Shown here one piece after another: positions 1-7,277 of a DNA stretch of 64,000 bases. The translations under genes and the position numbers were made by a program. This stretch comes from an uncultured Bacteroidales bacterium (GTDB lineage: Bacteria; Bacteroidota; Bacteroidia; Bacteroidales; Paludibacteraceae). The stretch covers positions 124,001-188,000 of the forward strand of contig CADBWK010000001.1 of the NCBI GenBank assembly GCA_902798385.1, in the 5' to 3' direction. The first letter of the stretch is position 1; every line of letters starts with the position of its first letter. The notes under the pieces are model-generated. The model was given only the letters and a program-made list of their open reading frames with translations, made no database searches and had not been told where the DNA came from.

Positions 1-1101
1 ATCCGTGTACCGGTAGATGAACTGGCCGCAGGCGATATCGGTGCTACCGTGAAGTTGAAAGATACCCGTACGGGTAATACCCTGAATGCCAAGGGTTGCG
101 ACCTGCAGTATGCGCCAATCCAGTATCCGCAGCCGCGTTACCGCCGTGCTATCAAGCCGGTAACGGAGAGCGATGCTGAGAAACTCGCTGCACTGCTCAC
201 TCGTATGCACGAGGAGGACCCGACATGGATCGTAGAGCAGAGTAAAGAGTTGCGCCAGATGATCGTTTCCGGTCAGGGTGAGTTCCACCTCCGTACCTTG
301 AAATGGCGTTTGGAGAACAACGATAAGATGCCGATTGAGTTCCTCGAACCGAAGATCCCGTATCGCGAGACCATCACCAAGGCTGCTCGTGCCGACTATC
401 GTCATAAGAAACAATCCGGTGGTGCCGGCCAGTTCGGTGAGGTGCACCTGATTGTAGAGCCGTACGAGGAAGGTCAACCGGTTAAGGAGACCTATAAGTT
501 CGGTAACCAGGAATACAAGATCTCGGTGAAGGATCAGCAGGAGATCAACCTCGAGTGGGGTGGTAAACTGATCATCATCAACTCTATCGTCGGTGGTGCG
601 ATCGATGCACGTTTCATCCCGGCTATCGTAAAGGGTATCATGGATCGTATGGAGCAAGGTCCGTTGACCGGTTCGTATGCTCGTGACGTACGCGTGATCA
701 TCTACGATGGTAAGATGCACCCGGTTGACTCGAACGAAATCTCCTTCCGTCTGGCAGGACGTAATGCCTTCGCTACGGCCTTCAAGGAGGCGAACCCGAA
801 GGTGCTCGAGCCGGTTTATGACCTGGAGGTATTTGTTCCGTCGGAGATCATGGGTGATGTCATGAGTGATATCAACGGCCGCCGCGGTATGGTTATGGGT
901 ATGGAGACCGAGAAGAGCTTCACCCGCCTCAAAGCACAAGTGCCTTTGAAAGAGCTCAGCAGCTACTCGACGACGCTCAGTTCGCTCACCGGTGGACGTG
1001 CGACCTTCACGATGGCATTCAATTCCTATCAGCTCGTTCCGGCCGATGTACAGGAGAAACTGCTTGCAGCTTATGCCGCTTCGCAAACAGAAGAGGAATA
1101 A
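1..1101 (+). CDS. fusA: Elongation factor G, C-terminal half (5' end outside window)
   Basis: The frame is open from base 1, so the gene starts upstream; 366 residues are visible. EF-G drives ribosomal translocation. Seen: the end of domain II, domain III with its QMIVSGQGEFHL segment, the domain IV entry KKQSGGAGQFGEVHL, the domain IV tip region GGAIDARFIPAIVKG, and a domain V end of the LSSLTGGRATFTMAF type. The tip and the domain V end (SSLTGGRATF where housekeeping EF-G usually has RSxTQGRAxx) differ from the canonical form, so this is probably the second, divergent EF-G paralogue of Bacteroidales (EF-G2 type). The G domain that would decide its GTPase capacity is not in the window. A terminator follows, and uvrA converges on it. 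Confidence 0.93.
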   Translation: MRVPVDELAAGDIGATVKLKDTRTGNTLNAKGCDLQYAPIQYPQPRYRRAIKPVTESDAEKLAALLTRMHEEDPTWIVEQSKELRQMIVSGQGEFHLRTLKWRLENNDKMPIEFLEPKIPYRETITKAARADYRHKKQSGGAGQFGEVHLIVEPYEEGQPVKETYKFGNQEYKISVKDQQEINLEWGGKLIIINSIVGGAIDARFIPAIVKGIMDRMEQGPLTGSYARDVRVIIYDGKMHPVDSNEISFRLAGRNAFATAFKEANPKVLEPVYDLEVFVPSEIMGDVMSDINGRRGMVMGMETEKSFTRLKAQVPLKELSSYSTTLSSLTGGRATFTMAFNSYQLVPADVQEKLLAAYAASQTEEE

Positions 1102-1118
1102 AAGAATACGTAATGTTT

Positions 1119-3731
1119 TTAGAGGAACCTGCCGGTTATGCTGGCGGGTTCTTTTTTGATGTCTTCGATCGTACCGGTAGCCACCACTTGTCCGCCACCG
1201 CGACCGCCTTCGGGACCCATGTCGATGATCCAGTCGCAAGCCTTGATCACGTCCGTGTTATGCTCGATGATCACCACCGTATTGCCCTTGTCCACCAATT
1301 GACGCAGCACGCCGAGAAGCACGCGAATATCTTCAAAATGCAATCCTGTAGTGGGTTCGTCGAGGATATAGAGCGTTTTGCCTGTACTCCGGCGGGCTAA
1401 CTCTGTGGCTAATTTGATGCGCTGACTCTCGCCGCCGGACAGGCTCGTGGACGACTGACCGAGCTTGATATAACCCAAACCGACGTCTTGAATCGTCTTG
1501 ATCTTACGCAGGATTCGCGGCTGGGGTTCAAAGAACTCTACGGCCTGATTGACGGTCATGTCCAGCACGTCGGCGATCGTCTTGCCTTTCCATCGAACCT
1601 CTAATGTCTCGTGGTTATAGCGCGTACAACCGCACACCTCGCACGGTACATACACGTCCGGCATGAAATGCATCTGGATGGTCTTGTAGCCGTTACCTTG
1701 GCACTCTTCACAGCGACCGCCTTTGGAGTTGAAACTGAATCGTCCTGCCTTCCATCCGCGGATCTTGGACTCCGGCAGTTGGGAGAATAACTCGCGGATA
1801 TCCGTGAATACGTCCGTGTACGTCGCCGGGTTACTGCGGGGCGTACGACCGATAGGCGACTGATCGACGTTGATCACTTTGTCGATGTGCTCCAACCCGC
1901 TGATATGTTTGTAGGGGAGCGGTTGGCGTTTGCTGCGGTAGAAACGCTGGCTGAGGATGGGGTAGAGCGTCTGGTTGATGAGCGAACTCTTACCGCTGCC
2001 GCTCACGCCTGTCACGCACACCATCTTGCCGAGCGGAATCTCCACCGTCACGTCCTTCAGGTTATTGCCCGTACAACCGCTCAGTTTTATAAAACCCTTT
2101 GGTATTCCGCTATCCCGGTACTCCGGTATAACAGTCTCTCCTTTCAGATAACGAGCCGTTAAGGTGTCGGTCTTAAGGAGGTCTTCCGGTTTGCCGGCGA
2201 ACATGATCTTACCACCCAGACGACCGGCTTTCGGTCCTACATCGACTATCCAGTCCGCCTCGCGCATCATCTGCTCGTCGTGCTCCACGACGATGACAGA
2301 GTTACCCATATCGCGCAACTCCTTCAGGCTGTTGATCAGGCGTTGGTTATCGCGTTGGTGCAGACCGATAGAGGGCTCGTCGAGGATATAGAGCACGTTC
2401 ACCAACCGACTGCCGATCTGCGTAGCCAGACGGATACGTTGGCTCTCGCCGCCACTCAGACTCTCGCTACTGCGACCTAAACTCAGATAACTCAGTCCTA
2501 CGGACTGCATGAACCGCAGTCGCGCGCATATCTCCTTCAATATCGGCTCCGCAATCGCTTTTTGCTTATCATTGACCAATGACCATTTACCATTTACCAA
2601 TCCTTCTAACTCGGTTAGAAGGGTATCAATATCCATTTCTGACAGATCGGCAATCGAGTAGGGACCTAACTTATAACTCAACGCCTCTTTGCTCAGTCGC
2701 TTGCCCTTACATTCCGGGCACTCTACAAACTCCTCTTTCTCCTCATCATTCTCATCATTCTCATCATTGGCATCATTCTGCGTCAGCTCTTTCAGTTGCT
2801 CCAACCAGTCATCCTCCCGTATCAGCTCGTCAATCTCCTCATCACTCTTCACTTTTAACTCTTCACTCTTCACTTTCCCGAGTCCTTTGCAGCACGGACA
2901 CCAACCCGACGGGCTGTTGAACGAGAAGGTGTGGGGCGCCGGAAGCGGATAACTCAATCCCGTCTCCGGGCACATCAGATGCCGGCTGAAATAGCGTATC
3001 TTCCCGTGCTCGTCGACGATCAGCATCATGCCGTTGCCTTGCGTCATGGCTCTATCTACCGACTGCCGCAAGCGTCGAAGGTCCTCGTCCTCTTTGGGCT
3101 TCAGGCGATCCACCACCACCTCGATCGTGTGGTTCTTGTAGCGGTCCACCTTCATCCCCGGCACGAGTTCCTGCACTTCGCCGTCCACGCGCACATACAC
3201 GAAGCCTTTCTTACGGATCGTCTCGAACAGCTCCTTGTAATGTCCTTTGCGGTTGTTGATGAGTGGCGCTAACAGCAGGATCTTCTTTCCCGCGTACTCA
3301 CGCACGATGACCTCGATGATCTGTTCGTCCGTCATCTGCACCATCGGTTTGCCGGACAGGTACGAGTAGGGTGTCGCCGCGCGAGCGTACAGCAGACGCA
3401 GGAAATCATACACCTCCGTCACGGTACCTACCGTCGAGCGCGGGTTCTTACTCGTGGTCTTCTGGTCGATGGAGATCACCGGGCTCAAGCCCGTTATCTT
3501 ATCCACGTCCGGCCGTTGCATCTGACCGATGAAGCCCCGGGCGTACGACGAGAAGGTCTCCATATAACGCCGTTGACCCTCCGCGAAGATCGTATCGAAC
3601 GCCAGCGAACTCTTTCCCGAGCCGCTCAGACCCGTGATGACCGTTAACCGCTTCCGCGGCATCGACACGCTGATGTTCTTCAGGTTATGCACCCGAGCAC
3701 CAATCACTTCTATGTTGCCTTCGCTCTTCAC
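1119..3731 (-). CDS. uvrA: Excinuclease ABC subunit A (UvrA)
   Basis: Damage-recognition ATPase of nucleotide excision repair. Two ABC modules are visible, each with a Walker A ([12 protein letters not shown] near residue 34; [12 protein letters not shown] in the second half) and an LSGGESQRI signature. The second zinc module is intact (CEECQGNGY...CEVCG). The first has only one cysteine in its first half (MCPETGLS) and then CPCC. At 870 aa it is somewhat shorter than the usual ~940. The region after the first zinc module contains three low-complexity stretches encoded by tandem repeats (see repeat entries). The start is GTG, directly after the permease stop (TAAGTG), so it is probably co-transcribed with and translationally coupled to that gene. 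Confidence 0.97.
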   Translation of the reverse strand: MKSEGNIEVIGARVHNLKNISVSMPRKRLTVITGLSGSGKSSLAFDTIFAEGQRRYMETFSSYARGFIGQMQRPDVDKITGLSPVISIDQKTTSKNPRSTVGTVTEVYDFLRLLYARAATPYSYLSGKPMVQMTDEQIIEVIVREYAGKKILLLAPLINNRKGHYKELFETIRKKGFVYVRVDGEVQELVPGMKVDRYKNHTIEVVVDRLKPKEDEDLRRLRQSVDRAMTQGNGMMLIVDEHGKIRYFSRHLMCPETGLSYPLPAPHTFSFNSPSGWCPCCKGLGKVKSEELKVKSDEEIDELIREDDWLEQLKELTQNDANDENDENDEEKEEFVECPECKGKRLSKEALSYKLGPYSIADLSEMDIDTLLTELEGLVNGKWSLVNDKQKAIAEPILKEICARLRFMQSVGLSYLSLGRSSESLSGGESQRIRLATQIGSRLVNVLYILDEPSIGLHQRDNQRLINSLKELRDMGNSVIVVEHDEQMMREADWIVDVGPKAGRLGGKIMFAGKPEDLLKTDTLTARYLKGETVIPEYRDSGIPKGFIKLSGCTGNNLKDVTVEIPLGKMVCVTGVSGSGKSSLINQTLYPILSQRFYRSKRQPLPYKHISGLEHIDKVINVDQSPIGRTPRSNPATYTDVFTDIRELFSQLPESKIRGWKAGRFSFNSKGGRCEECQGNGYKTIQMHFMPDVYVPCEVCGCTRYNHETLEVRWKGKTIADVLDMTVNQAVEFFEPQPRILRKIKTIQDVGLGYIKLGQSSTSLSGGESQRIKLATELARRSTGKTLYILDEPTTGLHFEDIRVLLGVLRQLVDKGNTVVIIEHNTDVIKACDWIIDMGPEGGRGGGQVVATGTIEDIKKEPASITGRFL
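1125..1157 (+). terminator. Rho-independent terminator of the EF-G gene
   Basis: A 9-bp stem with one G-U pair (1125-1133 with 1143-1151, 9-nt loop) is followed directly by six T at 1152-1157. It lies 24 bases after the EF-G stop. The hairpin is inside the last codons of the opposing uvrA gene, so the same bases encode the UvrA C-terminus. Confidence 0.8.
2571..2605. repeat. 7-bp tandem repeat inside uvrA (5 units)
   Basis: Units attgacc, aatgacc, atttacc, atttacc, aatcctt follow each other with period 7. On the coding strand they specify the [14 protein letters not shown] stretch of UvrA. They belong to the same CCAATNA-like class as the repeats at 8452 and 59992. Confidence 0.8.
2742..2777. 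repeat. 9-bp tandem repeat inside uvrA (4 units)
   Basis: Three exact ctcatcatt units and one ggcatcatt variant encode the acidic, Asn-rich [13 protein letters not shown] stretch of UvrA. Period 9 keeps the frame. Confidence 0.8.
2842..2876. repeat. 7-bp tandem repeat inside uvrA (5 units)
   Basis: Units tcactct, tcacttt, taactct, tcactct, tcacttt, period 7. The coding strand reads as the [14 protein letters not shown] segment between the first zinc module and the acidic stretch of UvrA. Confidence 0.8.
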
Positions 3732-5537
3732 TTAGGGTAGCGGAGTTAATGGATAAACGAGGTTGACAATCAATATGTTTGCTGCCAAGATGATGATATT
3801 CATCAGCAGACCTATCTTCAGGAAATCTGCAAAACGGTAACCGCCCGGACCATAAACGAGCATGTGAGTCGGGGAACCGATCGGCGTCGCAAAACTGCTG
3901 CTCACGGCGATCATCAACGCGATCAGGAACGGGAAAGGTTCGTAACCTAACTGCTCGGCCGCATTGTACATGATCGGGAAGAACATCGCTCCCGCGGCGG
4001 TATTCGAGATGAACTCCGTGATGAACGTACCGGCAAAACAGATGGCGGTCATCACCACGATCGGGTTCGTACCGCATAGATCGAGGATGCCCGTCGCCAT
4101 ACGCTCGGCGATACCGGTCTTCTGAATAGCGATACCGAGTACGGCGCTACATGCGAAGATCATCAATATATTCCAGTTGATGGATCGCATGGCTTGCTCG
4201 GCATTGCAGCAACGGAAGAGGAGCATAGCGAACACGGCGAGGATAGCGCACTCTAACAAAGGCAGTACATTGAACGCCGAGAGGGCTACCATCGCGATCA
4301 TGATAGCGCTCGAAACAAAGGTTCTCCAACCGATATTCGGGATCTCTTCGGATTCAAAGAAATGCAGATCACGCTGCAGGTTCTGCGTGTCCGTCTTCCA
4401 TTCGTTCATGCTCTCTAACAGCAGCGTGTCGCCGGCTTGGAGCACTACGCTGCGCGGAGACTCTTCGATACGTTCGCCGCGACGGCAAACAGCGACCAGC
4501 ATGGCTTTATGCTCTTGCTCAAAACCGTTCGTACCCATCGTGGTTCCAATCAGGTGACTGCCAAAGGGTAGGTATGCCGTACGCAGGAAATGTTTGCTTT
4601 TAGGCGCGTCCTCGTAATGGAAAACAGGATGGTCGGCATTCACCAAGCCGTGCGACATCTTCAGCTCTAACAACTCACCTATCTGACCGGCATACACCAA
4701 CCGGTCACCGCCCATCAAGGGCTCGTCGTCCGGCACTGGCGACAAGATCCGCTCGTCGTCGAAATGGCGTAACTCAATCAGACTACCGCCCTGTACACTG
4801 TTCAGACCTAACTCACCGATCGTCATTCCGATATGTGGGTTGTCGGACGGGACTAACATCTCCACCGTGTAATCGCCCGTTGCCTCGAAAGCCTCCTCAG
4901 GCGCTTTGCGATTCGGTAACAACCGCCGCATAGCGATGATGGACAGCACGCCCACCGCCAGACAGAACAGACCAGGGATGGTCGTTGAGAGGATGTTCAT
5001 CGCGTGCCCCGTTTGCTCCTCATACAAGCCGCTGATGATCAGGTTCGGAGGCGTACCGATCAACGTACATACGCCGCCCATACCCGAGGCATAACTCAGA
5101 GGAATCAGTAGCTTGGAAGGCGAGATATTGAGCTTCTTCGACCACATCTTCACGATGTTCACGAAGAGCGCTACGACCGTCGTGTTGCTCAAGAACGAAC
5201 TCAGTGCCGCTACCGGCAACATCAGTCGCGTGACGGCTTTGGTGTATGTGTTCGGCGTACCCAACAGGTGCTTCACGATCCATTGTAATACCCCTGTGTG
5301 CATCAAGCCGGCAATCACTACAAACAGCACGCCCACAACGGCCACCGAGGGCTGACTGATACCCGACAACGTCTCTTTGACGTCCAGCACGCCGGTCACG
5401 TACAGGATACCTACCGCGCAGAGGAACGCCACGTCCGAACGCAGTTTGGTGAACAGCAGCACGCTGAACATCGCGAACACCGTCACAATCGTGATCCACG
5501 CATCCAATCCAAAACCCAGAAATACAAACGAATCCAT
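3732..5537 (-). CDS. SLC13/DASS-type permease with RCK (TrkA-C) domains
   Basis: Inner-membrane anion or dicarboxylate/sulfate-type transporter of 601 aa. Seen: about five N-terminal membrane segments with the [16 protein letters not shown] motif typical of the SLC13/CitT superfamily, a central soluble part (about residues 220-390) with two TrkA-C-like modules ([13 protein letters not shown] and [20 protein letters not shown] patterns), then more membrane segments with a second [11 protein letters not shown] motif. This SLC13-RCK-SLC13 layout is common in bacteria; the substrate cannot be read from sequence. It has its own promoter (5569-5599) and is first in an operon with uvrA. Confidence 0.9.
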   Translation of the reverse strand: MDSFVFLGFGLDAWITIVTVFAMFSVLLFTKLRSDVAFLCAVGILYVTGVLDVKETLSGISQPSVAVVGVLFVVIAGLMHTGVLQWIVKHLLGTPNTYTKAVTRLMLPVAALSSFLSNTTVVALFVNIVKMWSKKLNISPSKLLIPLSYASGMGGVCTLIGTPPNLIISGLYEEQTGHAMNILSTTIPGLFCLAVGVLSIIAMRRLLPNRKAPEEAFEATGDYTVEMLVPSDNPHIGMTIGELGLNSVQGGSLIELRHFDDERILSPVPDDEPLMGGDRLVYAGQIGELLELKMSHGLVNADHPVFHYEDAPKSKHFLRTAYLPFGSHLIGTTMGTNGFEQEHKAMLVAVCRRGERIEESPRSVVLQAGDTLLLESMNEWKTDTQNLQRDLHFFESEEIPNIGWRTFVSSAIMIAMVALSAFNVLPLLECAILAVFAMLLFRCCNAEQAMRSINWNILMIFACSAVLGIAIQKTGIAERMATGILDLCGTNPIVVMTAICFAGTFITEFISNTAAGAMFFPIMYNAAEQLGYEPFPFLIALMIAVSSSFATPIGSPTHMLVYGPGGYRFADFLKIGLLMNIIILAANILIVNLVYPLTPLP

Positions 5538-5568
5538 ATCTGATGTTGCGACAAATTCAAAAATCGTG

Positions 5569-5599
5569 CAAAGTTACAACAAAAATTTGGAATATACAA
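5569..5599 (-). promoter_or_regulatory. Promoter of the permease-uvrA operon
   Basis: Minus strand: -7 box TAACTTTG (5576-5569) and -33 box TTGTATATTCC starting at 5599, 23 bases apart start to start. The predicted transcript begins near 5562, about 25 nt before the permease ATG at 5537. Confidence 0.75.
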
Positions 5600-5665
5600 G
5601 ATTTTTGAAGAAAAAATAATCTATGCTCGCATAAGTTAGGTTTTTGTCTTTTTTTTTTCTCCCTC

Positions 5666-5696
5666 TTGCACATGTCAATTTTTTGTTGTAATTTTG
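5666..5696 (+). promoter_or_regulatory. Promoter of the lipoprotein gene at 5752
   Basis: -33 box TTGCACATGTCA (5666-5677) and -7 box TAATTTTG (5689-5696), 23 bases apart. It makes the TTG at 5725 unnecessary as a start: the ATG at 5752 lies about 50 nt downstream of the likely transcript start. Confidence 0.8.
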
Positions 5697-5751
5697 CACC
5701 GCAAAGATTTACATCAGCATCAGTTTGGCAAATAACTTAAAATTCTATATT

Positions 5752-6582
5752 ATGAGACACAAAATTCTTTTATGTGTCATGACAATCTTTTTGACATGCG
5801 TAGGCATCGTCTGCATGAGTTGTGAGTCCGATTCGCCACAGCCAAGTGTTGAACCGGCACCGGAGAATCAACTGGCTGTTATCCAACTGCCCGCCGAGAT
5901 GTTGAAATATGTGTTTGTGGCTCCGATTGTTGATTCTTGCGTGGTAGATTTCTCCAACAATAATCTTAATACGCTTTATTATGGCAACGGATTGGTGCTA
6001 TCCAACCCGACGGTGCAGGATACCTTGTTAGCAGATTTTGCACGAACTCAATTGGATTTAACGGGGACTAATCCTTATATCGTATTAGACAACGGATATA
6101 TCCTTATTGATTGGAAATGGACATATTTCCAACCGCTTTCGGGAACATATAGGTACCCGATCTACGCAGATCCTACGGTCTATAATCATAGGCAAACCCA
6201 ACAGGCATATAGTACCAATCCCTACTACTTAAACGGGACTTTAGCCAACGAGGAGTACTATCTATTACCTGTCCAGTGGCAGGAGTTAACAAATTTGACA
6301 ACTATATGGTCACTGGAAAACGGACAGCGCATCGTGAATCCGGAGGTGCGGTATATCAATTTCAAAGATCTTGAGTCATATAGCAATAACCAAACGAGTT
6401 ATAAAGAGTTGAGTCAACGACTCTGTGACTTTAACTCTATTTATAATTTATACCTGCAAGATACCGTTGGATTCAAGGTTGTCATAGAGAATTTCGATCA
6501 ACTGCAGAACTCCTATGTGGCTACGCTCAATCAAATGATTAATAATAATGAGTTTGACAAATGGACTAAAAAATACAAATAA
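5752..6582 (+). CDS. Putative lipoprotein of unknown function
   Basis: 276 aa, not recognised. The N-terminus has two basic residues, a hydrophobic stretch and a cysteine at about residue 24 followed by Glu-Ser-Asp, as in surface-exposed Bacteroidota lipoproteins with an acidic export signal; the residues before the cysteine (CMSC) are a poor classical lipobox. The rest is rich in Asn, Gln, Thr and Tyr without a motif I know. The start is set at the ATG rather than the upstream TTG because the signal sequence begins there. The gene is richer in A+T than its neighbours, stands alone under its own promoter, and may be recently acquired. Confidence 0.75.
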   Translation: MRHKILLCVMTIFLTCVGIVCMSCESDSPQPSVEPAPENQLAVIQLPAEMLKYVFVAPIVDSCVVDFSNNNLNTLYYGNGLVLSNPTVQDTLLADFARTQLDLTGTNPYIVLDNGYILIDWKWTYFQPLSGTYRYPIYADPTVYNHRQTQQAYSTNPYYLNGTLANEEYYLLPVQWQELTNLTTIWSLENGQRIVNPEVRYINFKDLESYSNNQTSYKELSQRLCDFNSIYNLYLQDTVGFKVVIENFDQLQNSYVATLNQMINNNEFDKWTKKYK

Positions 6583-6643
6583 GAATAATCATACTAAAGA
6601 TAATTTGTTTACTAGAATCCAACCAGCCCTTCTTGTAAACGCC

Positions 6644-6693
6644 AGGGACCTGCCCGCTCCGCAAGCCCCCCGCGCCGTGTCCCTCTCTTTTTT
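6644..6693 (+). terminator. Possible terminator after the lipoprotein gene
   Basis: Arms AGGGAC (6644-6649) and GTCCCT (6679-6684) enclose a C-rich 29-nt loop and are followed by a T run at 6688-6693. The large loop makes this uncertain. The 6583-6780 stretch has no gene; its C-rich part (6640-6690) differs sharply from the A+T-rich surroundings. Confidence 0.35.
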
Positions 6694-6736
6694 CGTGCAT
6701 GCCTTCGGGTTCGTGTCTTTTCGCTATGTCCATTAG

Positions 6737-6759
6737 GTTGGATATTATCCAACATTTTT
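6737..6759 (+). terminator. Short hairpin followed by T run
   Basis: GTTGGA (6737-6742), loop TATTA, TCCAAC (6748-6753), then ATTTTT. A small intrinsic-terminator-like element just upstream of the next promoter. Confidence 0.4.
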
Positions 6760-6780
6760 CATCGAAAAATTCTTACCCTC

Positions 6781-6811
6781 TTGCATATGTCGAAAAATTT
6801 TCGTACCTTTG
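6781..6811 (+). promoter_or_regulatory. Promoter of the small-protein/dehydrogenase unit
   Basis: -33 box TTGCATATGTC (6781-6791) and -7 box TACCTTTG (6804-6811), 23 bases apart, followed by CAC. The predicted transcript start is near 6818, giving a leader of about 130 nt that holds the 11-bp repeats. Confidence 0.85.
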
Positions 6812-6868
6812 CACTCGATTTCAAAACACCTCTATTTTTCTCCCCTTTATACACCTCGATAATCAAAA

Positions 6869-6923
6869 TTACGGTAACGACACGCTAACGACATGGTAAC
6901 GAGGAGGAGGCGGAGTAGAGGCG
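6869..6923 (+). repeat. 11-bp-period leader repeat (5 units)
   Basis: Units ttacggtaacg, acacgctaacg, acatggtaacg, aggaggaggcg, gagtagaggcg. The first three share a TAACG core at 11-bp spacing; the last two are more diverged but end in GGCG at the same phase. The array lies in the transcribed leader and ends 24 nt before the start codon of the gene at 6948. An equivalent array precedes the related gene at 39576. Confidence 0.75.
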
Positions 6924-6947
6924 AATCATACAAAAACACAAATAATC

Positions 6948-7274
6948 ATGGCAAGAGTCAAACTAAACAAGAAATTCGAGAAGTATACCGGTACACCGCC
7001 GCCTAACGGAAGCCGTTTCTATCTTACGGAGCGTTATGGAGAAACCATTATGTCCCATTATCCCATGCATCGGGATCCGGATACCATTTCCGACAAACAA
7101 CGCGCCTCTATGAACCAGATGTCACAAGCACGAGCTATCGCCGATGCAGAACTCAAAGACCCTGTGAAACACGATGAATGGCTGCGAAAATGGCACGAGT
7201 CCTTTGCAACCGAAGGACAACATTACAAAACGCTAAGAGGTTTCACTATCGCACAAGTGCGCAAAATGAAATGA
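6948..7274 (+). CDS. Small conserved-looking protein of unknown function (paralogue of 39576-39998)
   Basis: 108 aa, basic and cytoplasmic, with no signal peptide or membrane segment. The N-terminal third could form a beta hairpin (SRFYLTERYGETIM). It is followed by a helical part rich in Met/Gln/Ala and then KDPVKHDEWLRKWHESF and a C-terminal TLRGFTIAQVRKMK. The order of features resembles the 140-aa protein at 39576: an HRDP-T-xxxQ segment, an acidic-H-x-E-x-L-R-K/R-W-x-x-F block and a hydrophobic/basic tail. Both genes sit behind a strong promoter and an 11-bp repeat leader. It ends 3 bases before the dehydrogenase fusion and may be co-transcribed with it. Function unknown; a role in regulating its own leader is only a guess. 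Confidence 0.75.
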   Translation: MARVKLNKKFEKYTGTPPPNGSRFYLTERYGETIMSHYPMHRDPDTISDKQRASMNQMSQARAIADAELKDPVKHDEWLRKWHESFATEGQHYKTLRGFTIAQVRKMK

Positions 7275-7277
7275 ACT

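Noticed and set aside
3685-4077. Antisense frames of 60-150 codons inside the permease and uvrA
   Set aside because: They are shadows of strongly coding frames, with no promoter, no sensible start context and compositions full of Arg/Ser/Pro typical of antisense translation.
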